Assembly (NCBI GenBank): GCA_964622325.1
Contig: CAZUOJ010000027.1
Span: 1 to 35,664, forward strand
DNA: 35,664 nt
Origin: JAJFUB01 sp964622325
GTDB lineage: Bacteria; Armatimonadota; Zipacnadia; Zipacnadales; UBA11051
Direction of reading: 5' to 3'
Of this stretch, positions 15,280-23,552 are shown piece by piece; positions within the stretch are counted from its first letter, which is position 1; every line of letters begins with the position of its first letter. The notes beneath the pieces are model-generated. The model did not search any database. It saw only the letters and a list, made by a program, of their open reading frames with translations, and was not told where the DNA came from. The translations under genes and the position numbers were made by a program.

Positions 15280-15939
15280 TTAGCGGAAAGTGTCAATCGG
15301 GCGGCCGATGATGGGCTTGACATGGCCATCTACAAAGAGCACATGCAAGCCGCGGGCATGTTGATAGGCGTGGGGGAAATAAGGGCAGCCGCTCCGGAAG
15401 GGATCGCTCATCAGCCACATGTCCGCCGGAAATTCACAACATTCGCTGAGCACGCGCGGCGGAAAGCTCAGCCCGCCTCCGCCTCCCCAGGGCGTGGGAT
15501 TGGGAGGATCCCCAAGGAATGAAAAATAATAATAACAGATATTCCCCGCATTCCAATTGGCGTCTGTATTCCGCAATTCCGATGCCCATTGAGCGATGGG
15601 AGCGGAAGCCGTTGCGTTCAAAGCGGCTAAAGCCTCGCTGCTGGGACAATAAAACAACTCCCGATTTTTGACATAAGGCCAAATAGCGTCACGAAATTCC
15701 TTCTTGGGATTGCAAAACCATTTCCATTCAGCTGTGTAGCCAATGGGGAAAAATTCGTCGTAATCTTGTGCGTACATGTGCAGAGCCGTGCCTAATTGAC
15801 GGAGATTGCTCCAGCAGGCAGCTCGTTTGGCGTTTTCCCGCGCCCGAGAGAACACAGGGAATAAAATCGCCGCCAGGATGGCAATAATCGCAATCACGAC
15901 CAGCAGCTCGATGAGGGTGAAGCCACGCCGGGATTTCAT
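15280..15939 (-). CDS. Type II/IV prepilin-like protein with H-X9-DG signature
   Basis: Exported pseudopilin-like protein. From the ATG at 15939 (GGGAGG about eight bases upstream) it has 219 residues and begins 'MKSRRGFTLIELLVVIAIIA', a perfect prepilin peptidase site cleaved after Gly6, giving N-methyl-Phe7 and the conserved Glu11 (+5). The hydrophobic helix ends in 'LFPVFSRARENAKRAACWSN', then 'LRQLGTALHMYAQDYDEFFP'. Near the C-terminus 'HARGLHVLFVDGH' fits the H-X9-DG processing-associated motif. A reading frame continues 54 residues upstream, but that part is hydrophobic and has no ribosome binding site. Such proteins occur in large families in Planctomycetes, Armatimonadota and Sumerlaeota-like bacteria. 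No assembly ATPase or peptidase is nearby, so its role in a secretion or adhesion structure is inferred. Confidence 0.92.
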   Translation of the reverse strand: MKSRRGFTLIELLVVIAIIAILAAILFPVFSRARENAKRAACWSNLRQLGTALHMYAQDYDEFFPIGYTAEWKWFCNPKKEFRDAIWPYVKNRELFYCPSSEALAALNATASAPIAQWASELRNTDANWNAGNICYYYFSFLGDPPNPTPWGGGGGLSFPPRVLSECCEFPADMWLMSDPFRSGCPYFPHAYQHARGLHVLFVDGHVKPIIGRPIDTFR

Positions 15940-16134
15940 GGCATACGCCTCCCAAGCTTTTGTCGATTTTTCCACAATAATAATAAAGCAAATTAGTACA
16001 AAAAAATAGCACTCTTTAAGGAAGAAAAATGAGAGAAATTGGGAAGGGAACAAAGAGGCACGAACACAATAAATAAAGCATAAGAGCAAAATTATCGGCA
16101 AATCAGCAGGGCAAATACGCGAAGGAGGAGAGCA

Positions 16135-18951
16135 ATGCAGAGGATTGTTTTGTGGCTCTGCGTTCTTTATCTGGGAGGATGCGGCCTGGCGCTGTCTCAG
16201 GAGGCGACAAATGTTGTGAGCCGCCCGCCCTGGCGCGTTGTTGTCGGCGCATTGGGAGCGGAAGCCATTGAATACGAGGGAACAATTTTAGCCCGCCATC
16301 TCCGTCTGGGGGGCTATGCGCCCGAATGGAAGGGCGGCCGCTTTGATATGAGCGGAGCAGCCATTTCAAAGCAAGAAGCCCTTGTGTCCTGGATAAAGGC
16401 GGCTCCGGGCAATCAGGAAGCTACACTGGAAGTGGGGCTACAGGGGAACAAATGCGTTATTTCCTGTGAAACAACAGTGACACAAGCGGGGCCCTCTGAA
16501 CTTTCGCTGGAGCTGGAGCCTGCGGCGCTAGCCTGTGACAGGGATTATATGCATGTGATCGTGGATGGCAAACGCCAGGGGGTGGAACTGGCGGGCCCCT
16601 TTAGCACGCTCAATTTTGTTAAAGAAATCCGTTTTGAGCTTATAGAGCGGACGATTCTCATACATTGCGAGGGCTTTGCCATCCAGGATCGGCGGGCGCG
16701 GGGACAAGGGCTTTTTCTCGTGGCTGTTTTGCCGTCTTCGGGAAAGGAGCCTGTGACATATCGGAAGACGATAGAGATTATTGTGGAGCCGGCGGCGCCT
16801 GAAACAATCCCTGCGCGGCGAGCATATTTGAGCCAGCGTGAATACACAAGGCGGGAATTGCCGCTAAAGAATGGCGATTTTGAAGCGGGCCTGGAAAATT
16901 GGTCCAGCAATCCCCGGGCCGCCATAGATACACAAATAAAACACGACGGCGCTCAGAGCGCGCGGATTACAATTCCAGAAACGCAGGAAGATGCGACAGG
17001 AATCTATCTTGTACAAAATGTGCCTGCGCAAGAGGGCAAGCTATATCAAGTGACGGCTTATGTGCGAGCGGACAATGTGAAAGCGAAAACGCTTGGAGAT
17101 CGGCCGCCCGCCGGCGTGACTGTGATTGTGGAATTTGCGGATAAACAAGGCAACTGGCTGGCGCCGGGCAGCTATGCCGAGGCCGTGTATGGGACACAGG
17201 ATTGGAAGCAGATCAGCACAGCGGCCGCCCGGGCGCCGGCGGGAACGGGCTTTGCGATAATTTTTCTGGCTGTGCGCGCCACAGGAACAGGCTATTTTGA
17301 TGATGTAAAAGTTTATGAAATTACACAGCATGTTGTGTTAGAAAGTCCAGGCGATCAGACAACAATCGCGGATAATACGCCGAGCTTTGTATGGAGCATT
17401 AAGGCGCCCGGGACAAGAATTCTGGAGCTGGCGCCAAGCGCAGATTTTCCTGCCGAGAAGACATTGCGCTTTGCGGGCATACAGGAGAATACATTCACGC
17501 TGGAAAAGCCTCTGTCGCCGGGGCGCTGGTTTTGGCGCGTCACAGCCCCGCAAGCTGCTGCTGTTTCGGATGTCTGGCAGTTTCAACAAACAGCGCCCGA
17601 AACGGCAGATTGCACAGATCCGATCATTGCGCCAGATCATGCTTTTCTCGCGCAGCCCAGGCAACGCGTGACAATCAGCGTGAGCGATAATGTAGGCGTG
17701 ACAAAATTTGCGCTTACGCTGGATGGAAAGGATGTCACAAAACAGGGGCGTCTTACTAGAGGTCAAATTATATTCGTGCCCGCCCAGCCCTGGACAAGGG
17801 GGCTACATCGGCTGCGCGTGGAGGCGTGGGACGCGGCTGGCAATCGGGCGGAACGTGTCATTTATCTCACGCATGCCACAGGACTTGTGGAGAAAAAATG
17901 GCTGCCGCAGGGGGGCATTGCTTTCAATGGCAAGCCGCGCTTTTTGTTGGGGATGTACGGCGTGCGGATTGAGGATATGAAAGAAATCGCGCAGGGCGGC
18001 TTTGATTTTGTACATAATTACACATGGGATGGGCCTGGCACGAACGAAACAGCGTTAGAATATCTGGATGCCTGCCAGAAGCATGGGCTACAGGCCTTTA
18101 TCGGCTTTTACAGAGCTGCCCTGCAAGCCAATGATTTTGATTTTGTGGCCGAACGGATAGGGGCGCTGATACATCATCCGGCTCTGCTAGCCTGGTATTT
18201 GTTTGACGAGCCGGATTTGCCCCATCAATTTGTGCCGCCCCAGCAACTGCGGAGCCTCTATCAATTTATCAAGAAGCTGGATCCGACTCGTCCTGTGATC
18301 GTGACAGTGGCGCAAAGAAATATGATGCCAGAATATCACGATTCTTATGATGTGTATTGGAGTATGGATTACAGCACGCCCGCGAATAATGTCAAGAACT
18401 TTGAATATCATCGTTCTCAATTGAAGCCAGGCGTGCCGCTGATGTCCATTTTGCATTGTTTTGACGGCAAGCAGCGCGGCCAGGACGCCGATCCCAATAA
18501 ATTCTGGCCTGATGCCGCCACAATGCATGCGGCTGCCTTTATGGCCATTGCGCATAACAGCAGTGGCCTGTGCTGGTGGTGGTGGGGCCAGGGGAGCGAT
18601 ATATATCTGACAGTGGCCCGTGTGCCCTGGGCGTGGGAGGCGCTGAAAAAGACAGTAGCGCAAATCCGAGCGCTGCGCCCCGTATTAGAGGCGCAAGAGC
18701 CTGTACGAATGTGGATAGAGAAGCCCGCCGAGGGACTAGAAGTGCATTGCTGGGAAAAGAAGCTGCCTGATCGAGCTGTGATTATTGCCGTCAATCGCGA
18801 TCCCCAGCCCTGCCGCGCCATAATCAAATCTCCGCTGCTGAAAGCTGGGCCTGTCCATGTATTGTTTGAAAACAGAACAATCACAGCTCAAGCGGGCTCT
18901 ATGGCAGACGATTTTGCCGGTCTGGGCGTGCATGTTTATGAAATCCGCTAA
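16135..18951 (+). CDS. Multidomain exported lipoprotein, putative glycoside hydrolase
   Basis: A 938-residue protein with a lipoprotein signal (lipobox L13-G-G-C16), probably anchored on the outside of the cell membrane or outer membrane. Regions by eye: 25-235, beta-rich N-terminal part; about 240-395, a carbohydrate-binding-like jelly roll ('LPLKNGDFEAGLENW', 'TGYFDDVKVYE'); about 400-490, a sandwich domain with 'DNTPSFVWS' and 'RWFWRV'; about 500-585, an Ig-like 'VSDNVGVTKFALTLDGKDVT'; about 590-860, a TIM barrel similar to glycoside hydrolase clan A; then a C-terminal beta domain. The barrel has 'WYLFDEPD' where the acid/base Glu would lie. A nucleophile cannot be assigned with certainty. 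AAGGAGG six bases before the ATG fixes the start. The substrate is presumably a polysaccharide. Confidence 0.75.
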   Translation: MQRIVLWLCVLYLGGCGLALSQEATNVVSRPPWRVVVGALGAEAIEYEGTILARHLRLGGYAPEWKGGRFDMSGAAISKQEALVSWIKAAPGNQEATLEVGLQGNKCVISCETTVTQAGPSELSLELEPAALACDRDYMHVIVDGKRQGVELAGPFSTLNFVKEIRFELIERTILIHCEGFAIQDRRARGQGLFLVAVLPSSGKEPVTYRKTIEIIVEPAAPETIPARRAYLSQREYTRRELPLKNGDFEAGLENWSSNPRAAIDTQIKHDGAQSARITIPETQEDATGIYLVQNVPAQEGKLYQVTAYVRADNVKAKTLGDRPPAGVTVIVEFADKQGNWLAPGSYAEAVYGTQDWKQISTAAARAPAGTGFAIIFLAVRATGTGYFDDVKVYEITQHVVLESPGDQTTIADNTPSFVWSIKAPGTRILELAPSADFPAEKTLRFAGIQENTFTLEKPLSPGRWFWRVTAPQAAAVSDVWQFQQTAPETADCTDPIIAPDHAFLAQPRQRVTISVSDNVGVTKFALTLDGKDVTKQGRLTRGQIIFVPAQPWTRGLHRLRVEAWDAAGNRAERVIYLTHATGLVEKKWLPQGGIAFNGKPRFLLGMYGVRIEDMKEIAQGGFDFVHNYTWDGPGTNETALEYLDACQKHGLQAFIGFYRAALQANDFDFVAERIGALIHHPALLAWYLFDEPDLPHQFVPPQQLRSLYQFIKKLDPTRPVIVTVAQRNMMPEYHDSYDVYWSMDYSTPANNVKNFEYHRSQLKPGVPLMSILHCFDGKQRGQDADPNKFWPDAATMHAAAFMAIAHNSSGLCWWWWGQGSDIYLTVARVPWAWEALKKTVAQIRALRPVLEAQEPVRMWIEKPAEGLEVHCWEKKLPDRAVIIAVNRDPQPCRAIIKSPLLKAGPVHVLFENRTITAQAGSMADDFAGLGVHVYEIR

Positions 18952-19114
18952 GAAATCAGCGCCCTGGCCAAAAGGAGCTGCGCGGGGCTACGCCTATAAA
19001 ACACAAGAGGAGCTCACAAAAGGCCTTCGCTTCAGCGACAAATGTTATAACACAATAAATGGAAAAAGCTTTTTGTAGAAAACAGGCTTCGAAAGCCCGA
19101 AAAGGAGCGCCGTG

Positions 19115-20188
19115 ATGGAATTGGCTGAATGGCTTGACGAAATTCTTGTCACACATTCCCCTTGCGGACGAGAGGAGGAAGTGGAGGCCATTTGCCTGCA
19201 GCGTTTTCGGGACTATTGCGACGCTGTGTGGCAGGATCCGCATCACAACATTGTGGGCAAAATCGCGGGCGCTTCGTCAGCAGACGCCACGCTGCTTTTA
19301 GCCCACAAGGATGAAATCAGCACAATCGTGCGCCAGATTGATGAGGATGGCAAAATATGGCTGGAGCCGCTCGGAGGAACAGTGCCCTGGCGCTACGGAG
19401 AAGGGCCCTACGATGTGCTTGGAAAGGAATGGCTGACAGGCATTCTATGCGTGGGCAGCACGCACAGCAGCCATCTGTCTTCCCGCATTCATAAGGCCAA
19501 AGCCGAAAAGCCGTTGGATTGGGAGACATGTTATTTAGATTGCAAGCTGACAAAGGCGGAATTAGCGGATAGAGGCGTGGGCATCGGCAGCCTGGCTTGC
19601 GTTTCCCGTTTGCGCAAAAAGCCTTTATATTTGCATAACAAATATGTCGCGGGCTACGCGCTGGATGATAAGGCGGCGCTTGTCACATTATTTGTGGCGA
19701 TGCGTGAAATCCGCGCGCAGGGGCAGCCGCCACTGGATGTTTATTTTGCCGCCACAAGCAGCGAAGAAGTGGGCATTTCCGGCGGAGCATATGTGTTGCG
19801 TCGCCTCTTGCAGGAGCATAATATCACAACAGTGATTGCCTCGGAAGTGGCGCCTGTGGCAGAAGAATATCCGATTGTGCTAGATGAACGCCCTGTAATC
19901 GTTCGGAAAGACGCTCTCTTTATCTATCATCCGGGGCTTTGCGAGGAGCTCAAGCAAATCTGTGCGCAATTGGGCTTGGGACATCAAGACATCGTCGTGC
20001 GTTCTTTTGGCTCCGATGTCAGCGCGTCCGTAAAATATGGCTATATTGGCCGTGCCGGTTGCGTAGGCTTTGCCACGCAAAATACACATGGCTACGAAAT
20101 CGCGCCGCTGGCTGCGATTGAAAATGTGGGCAAGCTGCTGGCAGGCTATGTGATGCAACGCCAGAACGATGCCTGCTCAGCCTTGTAG
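19115..20188 (+). CDS. M42 family metallo-aminopeptidase
   Basis: Cytoplasmic dinuclear zinc or cobalt aminopeptidase of the M42 (glutamyl aminopeptidase/cellulase M/TET) family, which trims short peptides. The ATG at 19115 (AAAGGAG seven bases upstream) gives 357 residues, normal for the family. Ligands by motif: His in 'LLLAHKDEIS', bridging Asp in 'GYALDDKAALV', the catalytic Glu-Glu in 'TSSEEVGISGG', and His in 'NTHGYEIAP'. At the position where members usually have Asp ('vDv'), this protein has Glu in 'IASEVAP', which can still coordinate metal. It heads a compact run with an Idh/MocA-type gene, an exported protein and a PHP hydrolase. Confidence 0.88.
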   Translation: MELAEWLDEILVTHSPCGREEEVEAICLQRFRDYCDAVWQDPHHNIVGKIAGASSADATLLLAHKDEISTIVRQIDEDGKIWLEPLGGTVPWRYGEGPYDVLGKEWLTGILCVGSTHSSHLSSRIHKAKAEKPLDWETCYLDCKLTKAELADRGVGIGSLACVSRLRKKPLYLHNKYVAGYALDDKAALVTLFVAMREIRAQGQPPLDVYFAATSSEEVGISGGAYVLRRLLQEHNITTVIASEVAPVAEEYPIVLDERPVIVRKDALFIYHPGLCEELKQICAQLGLGHQDIVVRSFGSDVSASVKYGYIGRAGCVGFATQNTHGYEIAPLAAIENVGKLLAGYVMQRQNDACSAL

Positions 20189-20254
20189 TTAAAGAAGGCG
20201 AAAAAATATTTGCGGGCTAAGCGAAAAGCGATGCCCACAAAAGAGGAGAATGGC

Positions 20255-21265
20255 ATGTGTGAGACATTGAAAGCCGCTGTCATCGGCCTGGGCATGATGG
20301 GGCAACGGCATGCGCGTGTGTGGCAGGAGCTGCCGCAGACAGAATTGCTGGGCGTGTATGATATTGTGCCTGAACGGACACAGGAGCTGGCACAACAATT
20401 GGGCTGCCAGGCGGCGCCTTCATTAGAGGAGCTCCTGGCGCTGCCAGGCCTGGATTTTGTGAGCGTGTGCACAGATGATCCGCTGCATTTACAGCCATGT
20501 GTGGCGGCGGCGGAGGCGGGCAAACATGTGCTCGTGGAAAAGCCGCTGGCGACATCTGTGGCGGATGCGGACAAAATCATTGCAGCCTGTCGGAACAATC
20601 ATGTGCGTTTGTTCGTCGGACATATCGTGCGCTTTGATCCGCGCTATCAGCTGGCGCAGCAGGCTGTGGCTACGGGCGAGATAGGGGAGATTGTGCAGAT
20701 TTATGCCCGGCGCAATAATATTGTCAGCTCTGGCCGGCGCATCGGCGGGCGCACTTCCGTGGCTTTTTTTCTGGGCTCGCATGATCTGGATTTAATGCGC
20801 TGGATTTGCGGCAGCGAAGTCGTACGCGTCTATGCGGAAAGCGCGAGCAAAGTGCTGACAGATTTGGGCTGTGAGGACAGCATATTCACATTGCTCAAAT
20901 TCGCCAATGGCGCTGTGGGCTGTCTGGAGACATGCTGGATTGTGCCCGAGGGCGTGCCCAACACATTGGATGCCCGCTTAGAAGTTGTGGGGACAAGGGG
21001 GCGCGTGGCTGTGCGCGTGGGGGACGAAGCACTGGATATTGCCGATATGGAACGCGCCCGGCGCCCGGATATCATTTATGGGCCCATTTTGACAGGACAG
21101 CAACATGGCGCTCTGCGCGCCCAGCTGGAGCATTTTGTCCATTGTCTGCAAACGGGCCAGCCGTTTTTGATCAGCCCTGAAGACGCACGCGCCGCTGTGC
21201 AGCTTTGTGAGGCAATACATGAATCCTTGCGTTTGCAGCAGCCTATCCAGATCAATGCAGATTAA
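20255..21265 (+). CDS. Gfo/Idh/MocA family NAD(P)-dependent oxidoreductase
   Basis: Cytoplasmic sugar or cyclitol dehydrogenase of the glucose-fructose oxidoreductase/inositol dehydrogenase family. The 336-residue protein has the Rossmann motif 'VIGLGMMGQRHA', 'YDIVPERTQELA' with the acidic residue after strand two suggesting NAD, 'DFVSVCTDDPLHLQPCVAA', the catalytic Lys in 'HVLVEKPLATS' and the substrate-binding 'SHDLDLMRW'. GAGGAG (20243-20248) six bases before the ATG at 20255 decides the start. It likely oxidises a sugar derivative. Its neighbours offer no specific substrate, though the sugar isomerases 10 kb upstream could act in the same broad pathway. Confidence 0.92.
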   Translation: MCETLKAAVIGLGMMGQRHARVWQELPQTELLGVYDIVPERTQELAQQLGCQAAPSLEELLALPGLDFVSVCTDDPLHLQPCVAAAEAGKHVLVEKPLATSVADADKIIAACRNNHVRLFVGHIVRFDPRYQLAQQAVATGEIGEIVQIYARRNNIVSSGRRIGGRTSVAFFLGSHDLDLMRWICGSEVVRVYAESASKVLTDLGCEDSIFTLLKFANGAVGCLETCWIVPEGVPNTLDARLEVVGTRGRVAVRVGDEALDIADMERARRPDIIYGPILTGQQHGALRAQLEHFVHCLQTGQPFLISPEDARAAVQLCEAIHESLRLQQPIQINAD

Positions 21266-21275
21266 GGAGATAATG

Positions 21276-22655
21276 ATGGGGCTAAAGAGGCTGTGGAGAA
21301 GGCTCATCGTTTGTGGGGGGCCCATCCTGTATGCCTTTGCCATGTTGCAGGCAATCGCAGCGCCCCAGCCCCTTCTGTGGCTTGACATTCCTCCAGCAAG
21401 CGAATTAGCCCGCACTGTGCAAGCCATTATGCCTGTTTTGCAGACAATGTATGAAGTTCAATGGCAAGATGGCCGTAATTCTGCTTTGTTGCCATCAAGC
21501 CGCCCTATCGGCGCCATTGTCACAGGCACAGAATCTCGTTTGCTGCTAAATGAACGATTTCGCTTAGATGAATATCTCGAAAAAGGCAGCGGGCTTGTTT
21601 ACATTGCTTCGGCGCGTCGGGAAGATCTGGAAACAAATAACAGCATGCTCCAGCAATTGGGCGTGCAGGCGCGGGAAATTCAGCCCAAGAAAACGCCCGT
21701 GCAATTTTCTTCTCATCCCATTACAGAAGGCCTGAACAATTTGCTGGCTTTAGGGGGACTGCGTATTGCTTTGTGGAGCGAAGAATTGTTGCCGCTGGCC
21801 AGACAAAACAGCCATATTGTGGGGCTGGCTGGCATGAGCCATAAGGGACGCGTTGTCATATTATGTAGTCCCCTCGTCACAAGCGCTCTGCCCGAAATTA
21901 ATCCTCAGGCGCCCCCTGCCCGGCTCCTTTTGCGAGCCATCCAATGGGCAGCAGCGTCCAACGGAACTGATGAAGCTCTCCCAAGGCAGGGCATGTCCGT
22001 CCAGATATCCCCTCCGTTTGCCGCCCGCTACAAGCCTGTTATTCTTGTGGATATGCCTGAGTCGCCCGCATGGGCTAATATCCGCGAAGCTGTCGGCAGA
22101 CAATTAGAAGCCTTGCAGATGCCTGTGGAGCCTGTGCAATATCAAAAGGGACAAAGAACATTGGCGACGGCCTTGCTCCCCGAGCCTGCCTTGCTTGTCA
22201 TTGCTTCTTTTCGCGAATATGAGCCTGAAGAACAAGCAGCCTTGACTGAATATGTCCGCCAGGGCGGATCGCTGTTAGCGCTTGGCTTCATGGAGCGAAA
22301 TGTGAAAGGAGCGATACAACAGATTGTCTGGCTTAATCGAGCGTTAGGGGAATTTGGCCTGACATTCACATCAGGACGTCCAGCCGGGAAAGGCAGGCTG
22401 GCGCCTCATCCCCTCACGGCAAATATGGCTGCGCCAGGCGATATTGGGCCGGGCGGCAGCGTGTGGGCTTTCGGCCAGCAGCCGCTGGCTTTTGTGGGCA
22501 ATTGGGCTATAGCAAGCACAATGGAATTTGGCAGGGGGCGCATTGTTGTATTTGATGCCGCAACATTGTTGCCGCCGACGCCGCAACAGCCCAATGAGAA
22601 TGTGTGGGCGGAGCAGCTGCTTCGTCAGGCGCTGCGCTGGCTCACGGGACACTAA
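21276..22655 (+). CDS. Exported protein of unknown function with repeated ThuA/GATase-like segments
   Basis: Not recognised as a defined family. The 459-residue protein starts with a basic-hydrophobic signal ('LKRLWRRLIVCGGPILYAF', cleavage near 'AIA-AP'). The mature part appears to contain two alpha/beta segments, each with a strand followed by a 'GG/GS...L..LG' turn: 'LDEYLEKGSGLVYIASARRE' and 'LTEYVRQGGSLLALGF'. This pattern is seen in ThuA-like and class I glutamine amidotransferase-like domains that lack a catalytic Cys. AAGGAGA right after the preceding stop codon suits the ATG at 21276 (or 21273). It starts ten bases past the oxidoreductase stop, so it is surely co-transcribed. A periplasmic carbohydrate-linked role is a guess. 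Confidence 0.65.
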   Translation: MGLKRLWRRLIVCGGPILYAFAMLQAIAAPQPLLWLDIPPASELARTVQAIMPVLQTMYEVQWQDGRNSALLPSSRPIGAIVTGTESRLLLNERFRLDEYLEKGSGLVYIASARREDLETNNSMLQQLGVQAREIQPKKTPVQFSSHPITEGLNNLLALGGLRIALWSEELLPLARQNSHIVGLAGMSHKGRVVILCSPLVTSALPEINPQAPPARLLLRAIQWAAASNGTDEALPRQGMSVQISPPFAARYKPVILVDMPESPAWANIREAVGRQLEALQMPVEPVQYQKGQRTLATALLPEPALLVIASFREYEPEEQAALTEYVRQGGSLLALGFMERNVKGAIQQIVWLNRALGEFGLTFTSGRPAGKGRLAPHPLTANMAAPGDIGPGGSVWAFGQQPLAFVGNWAIASTMEFGRGRIVVFDAATLLPPTPQQPNENVWAEQLLRQALRWLTGH

Positions 22656-22756
22656 AGACGGACGAAGATCAGGGCTTTTATATTGGGGGAGGCGGAATTC
22701 ATCCTCAATATGTTTATACTTTGCGCGAAAATCAAAGAAATGTAAGGAGTGCAGGC

Positions 22757-23452
22757 GTGAATAATTCGTCTCTCGCCGAGAAGCTGCTTTATGATTTTCA
22801 CACCCATACATGTTTGTCTGATGGCGTTTTGTCGCCAATGGAGCTCATTCATCGGGCTTTTGTCATTGGCTACACGGCGCTGGGCATTGCCGATCATTGT
22901 GGCGCCGGCAATATGGAGCGCTTTATTCGGGAATTGCGCCAGGAAGCGGATGTGGCAGCGCGTTATTGGGGATTTCCTGTGCTTGTCGGTGTGGAGCTCA
23001 CGCATGTGCCGGCAGCCTCCATTGCCGAATTAGCGGCGCGCGCAAAAGCTTTGGGGGCAGATCATGTTGTTGTCCATGGCGAAACGCCTGTAGAGCCTGT
23101 TGAGGCCGGCACGAATCTTGCCGCGGCCCAATGCCCTGATGTGGACATATTAGCGCATCCCGGACTGCTGAGCGAAGAAGCGGCGCAGGCAGCTGCCCAA
23201 AACGATATTTTTATCGAGATCACAGCTAAAGATGGACATTCTCTGGGCAATGGGCGTGTCGTACAGACAGCTTTAGCGGCCAACGCCAAGCTCCTTCTGA
23301 ATAGCGATACGCATACGCCCGGACAATTGCTGACGCCTGATTTTGCGCGGCGCGTGGCTCTTTGCGCAGGCGTTCCCGAAAATATGCTGTCTGCCATTCT
23401 TGTAGAACATCCTCAACAATTAATTGAGCGCTGCCTGAAAAAGCAGCGCTAA
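22757..23452 (+). CDS. PHP-domain metal-dependent phosphoesterase, histidinol-phosphatase-like
   Basis: A small PHP-fold hydrolase of 231 residues. Metal ligands are visible in 'YDFHTHTCLSDG' (HxH at 15-17), 'IADHCG' (Asp-His), 'VELTHVP' (Glu, His), 'VVVHGE', 'ILAHPGLL' and 'NSDTHTP' (Asp, His), the complete set for a trinuclear centre. GTG at 22757 is chosen because AAGGAG (22744-22749) is seven bases upstream. An open frame running from 22604 overlaps the previous gene and has no ribosome binding site. Family members hydrolyse phosphomonoesters such as histidinol phosphate or short nucleotides. No other his genes are nearby, so the substrate is open. Confidence 0.85.
   Translation: MNNSSLAEKLLYDFHTHTCLSDGVLSPMELIHRAFVIGYTALGIADHCGAGNMERFIRELRQEADVAARYWGFPVLVGVELTHVPAASIAELAARAKALGADHVVVHGETPVEPVEAGTNLAAAQCPDVDILAHPGLLSEEAAQAAAQNDIFIEITAKDGHSLGNGRVVQTALAANAKLLLNSDTHTPGQLLTPDFARRVALCAGVPENMLSAILVEHPQQLIERCLKKQR
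23427..23450 (+). terminator. Strong hairpin spanning the PHP gene end
   Basis: An eight-base perfect stem, AGCGCTGC (23427-23434)/GCAGCGCT (23443-23450), has an A-rich loop and its last T is the first base of the stop codon. A T tract (TCTTTTT) comes about seven bases later, so it may be a delayed terminator or a stabilising 3' end. Confidence 0.4.
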
Positions 23453-23552
23453 AATGTCTTTTTGGGCCCGTGTTGTCGAAAGAGGCCCCAGCATTTGCCT
23501 GCGTTTCCACATACAAATGAAAAACGGATTCACAAGCCCACAAGCCCATAAA

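Noticed and set aside
15940..16101. N-terminal extension of the prepilin-like gene by 54 residues
   Set aside because: The prepilin motif must start near the N-terminus, and GGGAGG precedes the ATG at 15939. The extension is AT-rich leader DNA.
18187..18663. - strand frame opposite the lipoprotein barrel
   Set aside because: The + strand gene is continuous with signal peptide and ribosome binding site. The reverse frame has neither.
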